A stretch of DNA of 64,000 nucleotides from Nocardioides sambongensis (GTDB taxonomy: Bacteria > Actinomycetota > Actinomycetes > Propionibacteriales > Nocardioidaceae). Positions 46,873-56,249 of this stretch are shown here, piece by piece. The notes beneath the pieces are model-generated. The model made no database searches, was not told where the DNA came from, and saw only the letters and a list, made by a program, of their open reading frames with translations. The stretch is from the NCBI RefSeq assembly GCF_006494815.1, contig NZ_CP041091.1, positions 2,990,501 through 3,054,500 of the forward strand. Direction: 5' to 3'. The stretch's first letter is position 1. Every line of letters begins with the position of its first letter. The translations under genes and the position numbers were made by a program.

Positions 46873-48018
46873 TCACAGCCCGAGGTCGCGGCCGATCAGT
46901 TCCTTCATGATCTCGTTGGAGCCGGCCCAGATCTTGGTGACCCGGGCGTCGCGCCAGGCACGGGCGACCCGGTACTCGTTCATGAAGCCGTAGCCGCCGT
47001 GGATCTGCACGCAGTGGTCGAGGATCTCGCCCTGGACCTGGCTGGAGTACCACTTGGCCTTGGCCGCGTCGACCGCCGAGAGCTCCTTCTTGGAGTGCGC
47101 GAGCACGCACTTGTCGATGTAGGCCTCGGCCACCTCGACCCGGGTGACCAGGTCGGCGAGCAGGAACTTGTTGTGCTGGAACTTGCCGATCGGCTGGCCG
47201 AACGCCTGACGCTCCTTGGCGTAGTCGACCGTCTCGGCGAGGATCTGCTTGGCGTGCGCGACGTTGGCGATCGCGCAGCCGAGCCGCTCCTGCGGCAGCT
47301 TCTGCATCATGTGGATGAAGCCCATGTTGAGCTCGCCGATGATCTCGGCGTCGGTCACCCGCACGTTCTCGAAGAACAGCTCGGCGGTGTCGGACTCCTC
47401 CATGCCGACCTTGTCGAGCTTGCGACCGCGGGAGAAGCCCTCCTTGGTCGCCTCGATGCCGAAGAGGGTGATGCCCTTGGAGCCCTTCTCCGGGTCGGTA
47501 CGGACCGCGGTGACGAAGAGGTCGCCGGAGTAGCCGTTGGTGATGAAGGTCTTGGAGCCGTTGATGACCCACTCGTCGCCGTCGCGGACGGCCGTGGTCT
47601 TGAGCGCGGCGAGGTCGGAGCCGCCGGACGGCTCGGTCATCCCGATGCCGAGCAGGATCTCGCCCGAGGCGACGCCCGGCAGCCAGCGCTGCTTCTGCTC
47701 CTCGGTGCCGAGCTCCACGATGTACGGCGCGGTGATGTCGGCGTGGATGCCATGACAGGTCGGGTACGCCGCCCCCGCCTTGGCCAGCTCCTCCTGGAGG
47801 ACCGCGTTGAACCGGAAGTCGCCGGCCTCGGCGCCGCCGTACTGCTCGGGGACCTCGAGACCGAGCAGGCCCTGCTTGCCGGCCTCGAGCCAGAACTCTC
47901 GCGGCAGCGCCTTGTCGGCGATGTGCTGCTCGGAGTTCGGCAGGACCGAGCGGTCGACGAACTCCTTCACCGATGCTCGGAACGCCTCGTGGTCCTCGTC
48001 GTAGATCTCGCGCTTCAT
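46873..48018 (-). CDS. Acyl-CoA dehydrogenase (long-chain-type active site)
   Basis: A 381-aa FAD enzyme: GIGMTEPSGGSDLAALKT, WVINGSKTFITNG, and the C-terminal IHGGYGFMNEYRVARAWRD. The classical catalytic Glu of the YEGT motif is replaced (IWAGSNEIMKELIG). The segment LPQERLGCA matches the alternative catalytic Glu position of the long-chain/isovaleryl type. It likely carries out the first beta-oxidation step on a long or branched acyl-CoA. It is 32 bases upstream of the VIT1-type gene on the same strand, but there is no functional link to it. Confidence 0.9.
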   Translation of the reverse strand: MKREIYDEDHEAFRASVKEFVDRSVLPNSEQHIADKALPREFWLEAGKQGLLGLEVPEQYGGAEAGDFRFNAVLQEELAKAGAAYPTCHGIHADITAPYIVELGTEEQKQRWLPGVASGEILLGIGMTEPSGGSDLAALKTTAVRDGDEWVINGSKTFITNGYSGDLFVTAVRTDPEKGSKGITLFGIEATKEGFSRGRKLDKVGMEESDTAELFFENVRVTDAEIIGELNMGFIHMMQKLPQERLGCAIANVAHAKQILAETVDYAKERQAFGQPIGKFQHNKFLLADLVTRVEVAEAYIDKCVLAHSKKELSAVDAAKAKWYSSQVQGEILDHCVQIHGGYGFMNEYRVARAWRDARVTKIWAGSNEIMKELIGRDLGL

Positions 48019-48090
48019 GGACGCGATCCTACTCCCGGGTAGCCGAGTGCGGCACCGGTCCGGGTGAGGGACGGGTCACCGGCGCCGCGG

Positions 48091-49938
48091 TCAGCCGCCC
48101 TGCTGCTGGATCCACTTGTCGAGGTCGAAGATCTCCTTCGTCGTGGGCGCGGTGATCTCCACGTCCATGTCGAAGTCGGAGAACTCGAAGACGTCGACGC
48201 CGCTCTCCTCGAGCCGGAGCAGGTAGTGCGGCTCCTCGACCTGGACGTAGAGCGTCTCGGACTGGCTGCCCTCGGACTGGGTGACCTTGACCGCGTCCTT
48301 GCCGGAGACCTCTTCGACGCCCTCGGTCTGTGCGACCGCGTCCTCGCGGCCGTCCCGCTCGAAGAACCGGTCCAGGTCGCAGACCGGCCGCAGCGCCGAG
48401 CGCATGTCGTTGCCCTCGACCCACCGGTCGCCGATCGCCTCGGTCACCACCTGGTAGGTGTCCGGCGCGATCGCCTGCCAGTAGGCCTCGTCGGGTCGCA
48501 GGTAGACCTGGTTGTCGACGGACCGGAACTCGGCGCTCCCGCCGCTGGGGAGGGTCATCGTGCCCTCGCAGTCCCCGCTCGAGGTGGAGATCAGGTCCAC
48601 GTCGATCAGTCCGTCGGTGCCGGACTGGAACTGTCCCTCCACCCGCGCGACCTCGAGCACCGCCATCTCCTTCTCGGCCGCGTTCACGATCTCCTTGGGC
48701 TCCCCCTCCGCGAACGCGCTGTCCGTGCCCGACGGGTCGTCCTCCTCGCCGCCGGAGCCGGCGGTGAGCACCGCGGCCGCGATGCCGACTGCGATCGCGG
48801 TGCCGGCGGCCACGCCGCCGACGACCCACCAGCGGCGGCCCGAGCGCCGGCGTGACGGCTGCCAGCCACCCCCCTCGGTCGGCGCGCCGGAGCCGCCGTA
48901 CGAGCCGTTCCCGGCCTGGTACGGCGGCGGTGGTCCCGGCGGCGCGCCGCTGCCGGGCAGCGACCCGCTGCCGGGCGGAGCGAACGGTCGGGCGGCCGGG
49001 TTGGCGGTGGCGGGGCGGCCGGTCGGGGTCACCGGGCGGAGCGCGGTCGGCGCGGGCGGCGCGGGCACGGCCTGGCCGGCGCCGGCCGGCATCCGCAGCG
49101 CCGCCTGGAGGTCGGCGCGCATGGCCGCGGCGGACGCGTACCGGTCCGCCGGCTCCTTGGCCATCGCGGTGCGCAGGATGCGGTTGGTGGCCTGGGCCAT
49201 CGCGCTCCCGTCGGCCAGCTGGGGCACCGGGTCGTTGATGTGAGCGCCGATCACCTGGTACTCGGTGGTGCCGCGGAACGGGGACTCCCCGGTGAGCGCC
49301 ACCCACAGCAGGCAGCCCAGCGAGTAGATGTCGGCCGCCGGACCGGCCGAGGCTCCGGCGTGCAGCTCGGGCGCCATGTAGGACGGGGTGCCGACGGCCG
49401 AGGAGCTGAACCGGGTGGCCGCCGCGTTCATCCGGCGGGCGATGCCGAAGTCGCAGAGGTAGGCGCGGACCTGACCGCCGCGGATCCGGACCAGCACGTT
49501 GCCCGGCTTGATGTCGCGGTGCACCAACCCGGCGTCGTGCGCGTCGGCGAGGCCGCTGGCGACCTGCTCGATCACCTCCAGCGCATTCACCATCGGGGGC
49601 ACGCCCGCGGTGCGGATCAGCTCCCCGAGGTCACCGTCGACGATCAGCTGGCTGGCGATGTAGAGGTAGCCGTCCTCCTCTCCGTGGGCGTAGACCGCCA
49701 CCACGTGGGAGGACTCCAGGGACGCCTGCGCCCGCGCCTCGCGGGTGAACCGCTCGCGGAACTCCGGGTCGTGCGCGTAGTGCGGCGCGATCACCTTCAG
49801 GGCGACCTCGCGACCGAGGTTCTCCTCCAGTGCCCGGAACACGACGCCCATGCCGCCCTGGCCGAGCTGCTCGAGGATCCGGAACCGTCCGATCCGGGCA
49901 CCCGGGGTCGGGTATCCGAGGGCCGGTGGGGAGCTCAT
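48091..49938 (-). CDS. PknB-like transmembrane Ser/Thr kinase with an LppX/LprG-like extracellular domain
   Basis: A 615-aa protein. The kinase domain (about 15-280) has GQGGMGVV, Lys48 in VALKV, HRDIKPGN (140-147), DFG (163-165) and GTPSYMAPE, all intact. A Pro/Gly-rich cytosolic linker, one membrane helix (about 365-390) and an extracellular region follow. The latter (GDCEGTMTLPSGGSAEFRSV, NQVYLRPDEAYWQAIA, RPVCDLDRFFE) resembles actinobacterial LppX/LprG-like lipoproteins rather than PASTA repeats. The ligand is possibly lipid-like. A pair of Cys could form a disulfide. It may be monocistronic. Confidence 0.88.
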   Translation of the reverse strand: MSSPPALGYPTPGARIGRFRILEQLGQGGMGVVFRALEENLGREVALKVIAPHYAHDPEFRERFTREARAQASLESSHVVAVYAHGEEDGYLYIASQLIVDGDLGELIRTAGVPPMVNALEVIEQVASGLADAHDAGLVHRDIKPGNVLVRIRGGQVRAYLCDFGIARRMNAAATRFSSSAVGTPSYMAPELHAGASAGPAADIYSLGCLLWVALTGESPFRGTTEYQVIGAHINDPVPQLADGSAMAQATNRILRTAMAKEPADRYASAAAMRADLQAALRMPAGAGQAVPAPPAPTALRPVTPTGRPATANPAARPFAPPGSGSLPGSGAPPGPPPPYQAGNGSYGGSGAPTEGGGWQPSRRRSGRRWWVVGGVAAGTAIAVGIAAAVLTAGSGGEEDDPSGTDSAFAEGEPKEIVNAAEKEMAVLEVARVEGQFQSGTDGLIDVDLISTSSGDCEGTMTLPSGGSAEFRSVDNQVYLRPDEAYWQAIAPDTYQVVTEAIGDRWVEGNDMRSALRPVCDLDRFFERDGREDAVAQTEGVEEVSGKDAVKVTQSEGSQSETLYVQVEEPHYLLRLEESGVDVFEFSDFDMDVEITAPTTKEIFDLDKWIQQQGG

Positions 49939-49984
49939 ACCCCTGTTTCTACCCGACGTCGCCGCGGATCACGCCTTCCGCCGG

Positions 49985-50676
49985 TCACGAGCCGAGCAAC
50001 TCGTCGACCCAGGCCGGGACCAGCTCGCCGGCCTTGCCGTGACGGGAGTCGTGGAAGAAGAACGAGCCCTCGCTCGGCTCGAGGTTGAGCTCGGTGGCCC
50101 GGGCGCCGTGGCGACGGGCGTGCTGGACGAACCCGGCAGCCGGGTAGACGGCCCCGAGGTGCCGATCGACACGAAGATCTCGGCGTCGGTGAGATGGTCG
50201 ATGATCCGGTCCATCTCGTAGGGGATCTCACCGAACCAGACCACGTCGGGCCGCAGCTCGGTGGCGCCGCAGCCGGGACAGAGGGGCCGGTCGGCCAGCG
50301 TGCCGGTCCAGGCATGCCGCTGGTCGCACGCGGTGCACCAGGCCTTGAGCAGCTCACCGTGCATGTGCACCACCCGCTGCAGCCCGCCGCGCTCGTGCAG
50401 GTCGTCGATGTTCTGGGTGACCACCAGCAGCTCCTCGCCGACCGCGGCCTCCAGCCGGGCCAGCGCCTCGTGCGCCGGATTCGGTACGACGCCGGCCAGC
50501 GCCGCACGCCTCTCGTCGTAGAACGCGAGCACCGTGGCGGGGTCCCGCTCGTACGCCTCCGGGGTCGCCACGTCCTCCACGTGATAGCCCTCCCAGAGGC
50601 CGTCGGCATCACGGAAGGTCGGGACACCGCTCTCGGCCGAGATGCCGGCTCCGGTCAGGACCACGATGCGACTCAC
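49985..50676 (-). CDS. Sir2-family NAD-dependent protein deacylase; one apparent frameshift
   Basis: About 230 aa. The NAD-binding GAGISAESGVPTFRD, QNIDDLH, catalytic His106 in VVHMHGE and zinc Cys114/117/133/136 are present. Tyr53 and Arg56 (FYDERR) match the Y-x-x-R pair of class III sirtuins, which prefer succinyl or malonyl lysines. The frame breaks at C-run 50152-50155. One added base restores SIGTSGAVYPAAGFVQHARRHG and an in-frame stop at 49985. GTG 50676 is chosen because the family starts directly at RIVVLTGAG. Confidence 0.87.
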
Positions 50677-50806
50677 GTCACGCAGCGTACGGGAGCCCCC
50701 GCCCCACCCGACGCGGGTGCACCACGGTAAGACGCCGACGGGCCGTCCGCCCTGGGCCGTCCGCATACGCTGGCTGCGCTCCACTTCCCGACCTGCAGGA
50801 GGCCAG

Positions 50807-51400
50807 ATGCGCGCCGACGCCCAGGCCAACCGGCAGGCCATCCTGCGTGCCGCGCGCGACCTCTACATCCTGCGCGGCCCGAACGTCCCGTTCAGCGCCG
50901 TGGCCGAGGCCGCCGGCGTCGGCATCGCGACCCTCTACCGCCGCTTCCCCACCCCGACCGACCTGAAGGTCGGCGTCGCCCGCTCCATCCTGGAGGGCGT
51001 CACCGCGATCGCCGAGCGCAGCCTGGCGACGATGGAGACGGACCCCGGGCGGGGCTGGCACTCGTTCGCGACCGGTCTCGCCGAGCTGCGGATGGCGGCG
51101 GTCTTCCCGCAGCTGACCGCGGACGTCGAGCCGGACGTCGAGCCGGACGTCGAGCCGGACGCGCGGCCGGCCGGGCTGCTCGCCGTACGGAAGGAGGTGT
51201 TCGAGGTGATCGGCCCGGTGATCGTGCGGGCCCAGGAGAGCGGCCTGGTCGACCCCGCGATGACGCCGCTGCAGGTGCACCTCGGGCTCTCCTGGATCAG
51301 CCGCCCGCTGCCGGAGATCGCGCTGACCATGGTGCCCGGTCAGCAGGAGTGGATGCTCGACGTCTTCCTGCGCGGCCTGCGCCCCGACGCCCCCGGCTGA
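50807..51400 (+). CDS. TetR-family transcriptional regulator
   Basis: A 197-aa protein. The N-terminal HTH is NRQAILRAARDLYILRGPN, then FSAVAEAAGVGIATLYRRFP. The C-terminal ligand domain carries an acidic insert made of a tandem repeat (DVEP three times, 51122-51157). AGGAGG ends five bases before ATG 50807. It converges on the secreted protein gene. The target is unknown; the sirtuin gene is divergent, with its start 131 bases away. Confidence 0.85.
   Translation: MRADAQANRQAILRAARDLYILRGPNVPFSAVAEAAGVGIATLYRRFPTPTDLKVGVARSILEGVTAIAERSLATMETDPGRGWHSFATGLAELRMAAVFPQLTADVEPDVEPDVEPDARPAGLLAVRKEVFEVIGPVIVRAQESGLVDPAMTPLQVHLGLSWISRPLPEIALTMVPGQQEWMLDVFLRGLRPDAPG
51122..51157. repeat. 12-bp tandem repeat, three copies, in frame within the TetR gene
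   Basis: GACGTCGAGCCG is repeated exactly three times, adding Asp-Val-Glu-Pro units. A multiple of three keeps the frame. The copy number could vary among strains. Confidence 0.85.
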
Positions 51401-51423
51401 GCCTGGTTCACGGCTGAGCCTGC

Positions 51424-53382
51424 TCAGCGGATCCGCACCTTGCGGCTCACCACGCTGCCCTTCGCGTGTCCGGGGAGGATCGCGGTCACCCGGACCTGGA
51501 GGGTCCTGCCCCGGTCGGCCCGACTGACCAGGTAGGTGCGCCGCGTCCCGGCCTTCCCGGTGACCTTCCGGCCGTTGCGGAGCCACTGGTACGCGAGCCG
51601 GCTCGGCGCCGGCCGCCAGCGGACGGAGGCGACGGCGACCTTCCGTCCGACCGTCTTGCGACCGGTGATCGCGGGGGTCCTGGTCGCGTTCGGCGCGGCG
51701 CCGAGGGCGACCCGGGCGCCGGGGGTCGACGTGGTGGAGGTGCCGCCGTGGGCGTTGCGCCCGGTCGCCGTACAGACGAGCGTGCGGCCGCGGTCCGGGG
51801 CGGCCGGCCGGTAGACGCGGGCCCGGCCGACGGTGGCGCCGCCGCGCCGCCACTGGTACGTCACCGAACGCGCCCCGGTGAAGTCGGCGTCGCACGTCAG
51901 CGGCGCACCCACCCGCGGCCGGCCGGCGATTCGCGCGGCTCCTCGCACGGTCACCGGCGGCACGTCGGTCGATCGGACGCTGAGGGTCGGCTTCCCGGCG
52001 TTGCCGTCCGGGATCCGCTGGCGGCCCCAGATCACGGTCTGGCGGCCGGCCGGATCGATCGCGGCCGCCATTCCCCAGGTGTGCCAGTCGGCGTCGGCGA
52101 CCGTCTCGGAGAGCACGTAGGAGCTGGACCAGGCGCCGGCCTCGAACTGACGCACCCGCACCTCTCCGTTCTGCTGGTTCGCGTGGTTGCCCCAGGTCGC
52201 CACCGCGGTGGCGCCCGGACCGCCGGCGAGGTCGATCGCGCGGGCGATCTGCCCCGGGAGGGTCCCGGCGCTCCCGAGCGTCACCGTCGATCCCGCCCAC
52301 CCGGCGGCACCCGGATTGCGGTGCCGCGCCTTCATCGCGCCGTCGTCGGACCAGACGACCACGGTGGTGCCGTCGCCGGTCGTCACCGCTTGCACGTACG
52401 TCGGCCGCAGCGTCGAGGTCGACCGCAGCTCGGCGTTGCTCCCCCAGGACCCGCTCGCGGACCGCACCCGGGCGTCGACCCGGTGGGTGCCGCCGGACTG
52501 GTCGCGGGCGTAGGCGACGGTCAGCGACCCGTCGCTGCCCGGCGCCACGCTCGGGGAACGCACGTCCGTCCAGCTGCCGGCAGCCGAGGCGACCACTTCC
52601 TGGGTGGGCCAGGTGTTGCGCCGGGTCGAGCCGATCGCCACCCGCACCTGGTCATGGCGCCCGGCGTCGGTCTCGTTGGCCCACGCCACGACCGGGCGAC
52701 CGGCGCGGTCCACCCGCAGGTCCGGCAGCCGGGCGTTGCCGATCCCCGGCGAGAACACCGTCGGACCGGCGAACGTCTTGTTGCGACCGGCGGGCCGGCG
52801 CCAGGACTGCAGCTGGTAGTCGGAGGTCTGGAATCGGTAACCGGAGGCGACCACCGTGACCACGCCGGCCGGCGCCACGGCGACCTGGTGCTGGGTGCCC
52901 GACAGGTTCACCGGGGCCTCCCACCGTGTCGCGCCGGCGGGACGCACGGTCAGCTGCACGCCGGTGCCTGGTCGCGACCACCCCACCGCCACGGTGCCGT
53001 CGTCGCCGACCGCCAGCGCGGGGTCGTAGACCGTGCCCTCGGTGACCTGGACGGCACGCCCCCAGGTCGTCGCCCCGGGTGCCCGCACGCTGACGTAGCC
53101 GGAGTACCCGACCAGGAAGGCCACGACGGTGGAGCCGTCGGCGCCCGCGACCACCTCCGCCTGGTGGGTGGCACTGATGACCCTCGGATAGGTGTGCACG
53201 GTCTGACGCGGCGCGAAGTCGCCGGCGTCCGGGGCGGCCGACGCGGGCGAGGGTGGGAGCCCGACAGCGAGCAGCGTCGCGGCGAGCATCACCACCACGC
53301 CCGTCCCGACGTAGCGCCGGGCGACCGCGGTCGCCCTCCCTGCCGTCGCCGTCGCCTGCGCGGGCAGAAGTACGCACCGCAT
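51424..53382 (-). CDS. Secreted protein of unknown function with beta-propeller-like and Ig-like repeats
   Basis: A 652-aa protein. A signal peptide covers about the first 50 residues (VVVMLAATLLAVGLPPSPAS). A large repetitive region (about 55-460) follows, with recurring blocks such as GDDGTVAVGWSRPG, APGSDGSLTVAYARDQ and TGDGTTVVVWSDDG, consistent with a beta-propeller. Two C-terminal Ig-like repeats (VTYQWRRGGATVGRARVYRP and LAYQWLRNGRKVTGKAGTRR) end it. Similar Ig-like segments end the GH78 enzyme. No catalytic motif was seen. Surface or extracellular location is likely. Confidence 0.7.
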   Translation of the reverse strand: MRCVLLPAQATATAGRATAVARRYVGTGVVVMLAATLLAVGLPPSPASAAPDAGDFAPRQTVHTYPRVISATHQAEVVAGADGSTVVAFLVGYSGYVSVRAPGATTWGRAVQVTEGTVYDPALAVGDDGTVAVGWSRPGTGVQLTVRPAGATRWEAPVNLSGTQHQVAVAPAGVVTVVASGYRFQTSDYQLQSWRRPAGRNKTFAGPTVFSPGIGNARLPDLRVDRAGRPVVAWANETDAGRHDQVRVAIGSTRRNTWPTQEVVASAAGSWTDVRSPSVAPGSDGSLTVAYARDQSGGTHRVDARVRSASGSWGSNAELRSTSTLRPTYVQAVTTGDGTTVVVWSDDGAMKARHRNPGAAGWAGSTVTLGSAGTLPGQIARAIDLAGGPGATAVATWGNHANQQNGEVRVRQFEAGAWSSSYVLSETVADADWHTWGMAAAIDPAGRQTVIWGRQRIPDGNAGKPTLSVRSTDVPPVTVRGAARIAGRPRVGAPLTCDADFTGARSVTYQWRRGGATVGRARVYRPAAPDRGRTLVCTATGRNAHGGTSTTSTPGARVALGAAPNATRTPAITGRKTVGRKVAVASVRWRPAPSRLAYQWLRNGRKVTGKAGTRRTYLVSRADRGRTLQVRVTAILPGHAKGSVVSRKVRIR

Positions 53383-53601
53383 CGCCTCACCCCGTTCATG
53401 TCAGCTGTTCACGTCAGCCGTGCACTCGCGACCGTGCACTCCAGAAAGGGCGTCCCGACCCGGACGAGTCGTCCACCGACCACGCTAGGCCGGACGCACG
53501 GGGCGCGCAGGCAGTTGCGCAAACCCGTGGGCCGCCCCGATCACTATGCTCGGCGATCGCAGCCGACCGGGCCCGGAGTCGGTGCGGAAGCGAGGAGAGG
53601 C

Positions 53602-54522
53602 ATGACGACCGACGACATCGTGGACGCCGAGGGCCTGGTCAAGAGGTTCGGGACCTTCCGCGCGCTGGACGGCCTCGACCTGAGCGTGCGCCGGGGTGAG
53701 GTGCACGGGTTCCTCGGACCCAACGGGGCCGGGAAGTCGACCACGATCCGGATCCTGCTGGGGCTGATGCGCCACGACGGCGGCCGGATCACGCTGTTCG
53801 GTCGCGATCCCTGGCGCGAGGGCACCCGGCTCCGCGGCGACGTGGCCTACGTCCCGGGTGACGTCTCGCTCTGGGCCGGGCTCACCGGCGGGCAGTGCAT
53901 CGACATCCTGGCGGGGGTCCACGGCGGACTCGACCCGGTACGGCGCGACGCTCTCGTCGAGCGTTTCGACCTGGACCCGACCAAGCGCGCACGCGACTAC
54001 TCCAAGGGCAACCGGCAGAAGGTGGCGCTGGTGGCCGCCCTGGCCGGCGAGGTCGACCTGATCGTGCTCGACGAGCCCACCTCCGGGCTCGACCCGCTGA
54101 TGGAGCAGGTCTTCCAGGAGGTCGTGCGGGAGCGGTGCGCGGAGGGCGCGACGGTGCTGCTCTCCAGCCACATCCTCTCCGAGGTCGAGGCCCTGGCCGA
54201 CCGGGTCAGCATCATCCGGAAGGGCAGGACGGTCACCTCCGGTTCGCTGGCCGACCTACGGCGGCACACCCGGACCACGGTGCACGCGATCACCACCCGC
54301 GGCATCGAGGGGCTCGCCGACCTGGACGGGGTGGACGACCTCGCCACCGGCGCGGTCGACGGGGGCCGCGAGACCAGGTTCACCGTCGCACCGACCGGGC
54401 TCGACCGTGCGATCGGCCTGGTCCACACCGCCGGCATCCACAGCCTGACCGTGGAGCCGCCCAGTCTCGACGCGCTCTTCCTCAGCCGCTACCGCGACGA
54501 CGAGACGCAGGCCGCCGGCTGA
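53602..54522 (+). CDS. ABC transporter ATP-binding protein
   Basis: A 306-aa ATPase: Walker A GPNGAGKST, signature YSKGNRQKVALVAAL, Walker B LIVLDEPTSGLDP, H-loop LLSSHILSEVEAL. A C-terminal domain of about 80 residues follows, as in drug and antibiotic exporters. GAGGAGAGG precedes ATG 53602. Its stop overlaps the permease start (TGATG). The pair probably exports a drug, peptide or lipid. Confidence 0.92.
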   Translation: MTTDDIVDAEGLVKRFGTFRALDGLDLSVRRGEVHGFLGPNGAGKSTTIRILLGLMRHDGGRITLFGRDPWREGTRLRGDVAYVPGDVSLWAGLTGGQCIDILAGVHGGLDPVRRDALVERFDLDPTKRARDYSKGNRQKVALVAALAGEVDLIVLDEPTSGLDPLMEQVFQEVVRERCAEGATVLLSSHILSEVEALADRVSIIRKGRTVTSGSLADLRRHTRTTVHAITTRGIEGLADLDGVDDLATGAVDGGRETRFTVAPTGLDRAIGLVHTAGIHSLTVEPPSLDALFLSRYRDDETQAAG

Positions 54523-56096
54523 TGACCGGCACGCTCCTGCTGTTGCGCACCCTGTGGCCGGCGCAGCGCCGGCGGCTGGCCGTCTGGGTCGCCGCCGCCG
54601 TGGCCGGCATGGCCCTCACCGCCCTGTCGATCGCGCAGCTCTACGACACCCCCGCCAAGGTGAGGTCCTACGGCGAAGCGGTGGTGAGCGACGCACTCGT
54701 CGCGATCAACGGGCGGGTCGAGGGCATCGACACCCTCGGCGGCATCATCCAGGACGAGTTCGGCTTCATCGCCTCCTTCCTGATGCCGCTGATCGGCATC
54801 GCCCTGGTCGCGGCGATGACCCGCGCCGAGGAGGAGTCCGGCCGCCTCGAGGCGCTGCTGGCCGGGCGGATCGACCGGCGGGCGCCGGTGCTGGCCACCC
54901 TGATCCTCGTGGTCGCCGCGATCGCGGTGATGGTGCTGGGCTTCACCGCAGCGCTGCTGGCCGCCGGGATCGATCTGGGGTCAGCGGTGCTGTACTCCCT
55001 CGCACTCGGCTCGGTCAGCCTGGTCTTCGCTGCCCTCGCCGCCGTGTGCGCCCAGCTGGTGCTGCACAGTCGTGGGGTCCACGCGCTGGGCTTCGCGGCG
55101 CTGGGGGCGTCGTACCTGCTGCGCGGGGTGGGGGATGTCAACGACTCGTTCTGGGTCTGGCTCTCGCCACTCGGCTGGCTGGAGAAGACCGCGCCCTTCG
55201 CGAGCCAGCGCTGGTGGGTGCTGCTGGTGCCGGCGGCCGTCACGCTCGTCCTGGCCGGGACCGCGGTGCTGCTGGCGGGCCGACGCGACCTCGGCGCCGC
55301 CGTGCACCGGCCCGGTCCCGGCGCCTCCGCCGCGTCGCGGCTGCTGGTCCGGCCGGTCGGCCTCGCCGCGCGCGGTCAGGCCGGGGAACTGGTGGGCTGG
55401 CTGATCGGGTCGCTGGCCCTGGCCGGCGTGATGGGCGCGCTCGCCCAGGAGGTCGTCGACGCGATCCTGGGCAACGCGTCGCTGACGAGGGCGATGGGGA
55501 TCGACCAGGACACCGCCGCCGACGGGTTCCTCGCCCTCACCCAGGTCTACCTGGCGCTCGTCGCCTGCGGGTATGTCGTCCAGGCCGTGGGGACGCTGCG
55601 GGCCGAGGAGGCGTCCGGACGCCTGGAGCCGATGCTCGCCGGCAGCACCGGCCGCCTGCGCTGGTTCGCCGCCCGGATGCTCGTCATCGTCGCCGGGCTC
55701 GTGGCGATCGTCGTACTGTCCGCACTCGTCTTCGGAGCGACGACCGCGCTCTCCACCGGCCGGTCGGGGTATCTGGGGACGCTGCTGCAGGCCGGCCTGG
55801 CCTACCTGCCGGCCGAGCTCGTCGTGGCCGCGGTGGCCGCTGCCCTCTACGGGTTCGTCCCGCGGGCCTTCGGGTTGGCCTGGGCGCTCTTCGCCGGTGT
55901 CGCCTTCATCGGCCTGCTCGGCTCGGGCCTCCAGCTGGATCAGTGGGTGCTCGACCTCTCCCCGCTCACCCACGTCGGCAACCCGCCCGCGGGAGACGTG
56001 GACGGCTCGGCGCTGGGCTGGCTGGCGGCGGTCACCGTCGTGCTCGGCGCGGCCGCCGGCGTCGGGTTCCGACGACGGCGGGTCCCGTCGACCTGA
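54522..56096 (+). CDS. Internally duplicated ABC-2-type permease
   Basis: A 524-aa membrane protein with about 12 hydrophobic segments. The same cytosolic motif appears in each half: RAEEESGRLEALLAG at 101-115 and RAEEASGRLEPMLAG at 360-374. The permease is therefore a tandem fusion of two six-helix units, able to form a full channel without dimerising. It is translationally coupled to the ATPase gene. The exported substrate is unknown. Confidence 0.88.
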   Translation: MTGTLLLLRTLWPAQRRRLAVWVAAAVAGMALTALSIAQLYDTPAKVRSYGEAVVSDALVAINGRVEGIDTLGGIIQDEFGFIASFLMPLIGIALVAAMTRAEEESGRLEALLAGRIDRRAPVLATLILVVAAIAVMVLGFTAALLAAGIDLGSAVLYSLALGSVSLVFAALAAVCAQLVLHSRGVHALGFAALGASYLLRGVGDVNDSFWVWLSPLGWLEKTAPFASQRWWVLLVPAAVTLVLAGTAVLLAGRRDLGAAVHRPGPGASAASRLLVRPVGLAARGQAGELVGWLIGSLALAGVMGALAQEVVDAILGNASLTRAMGIDQDTAADGFLALTQVYLALVACGYVVQAVGTLRAEEASGRLEPMLAGSTGRLRWFAARMLVIVAGLVAIVVLSALVFGATTALSTGRSGYLGTLLQAGLAYLPAELVVAAVAAALYGFVPRAFGLAWALFAGVAFIGLLGSGLQLDQWVLDLSPLTHVGNPPAGDVDGSALGWLAAVTVVLGAAAGVGFRRRRVPST

Positions 56097-56249
56097 GCCA
56101 CCCGGGTCCGCGCAGCCTCGGGGATCGGCCCGGTGTGGCGGGGGTGTGGACACCCGCGACCGAGGTCCCTAGCGTCGAGCACGGAGGGTGCGCGCGCCCT
56201 TCCTCTCCGGCCGCCGACAGGGCGGGCCGACGACGTAACAGGAGCTGCA

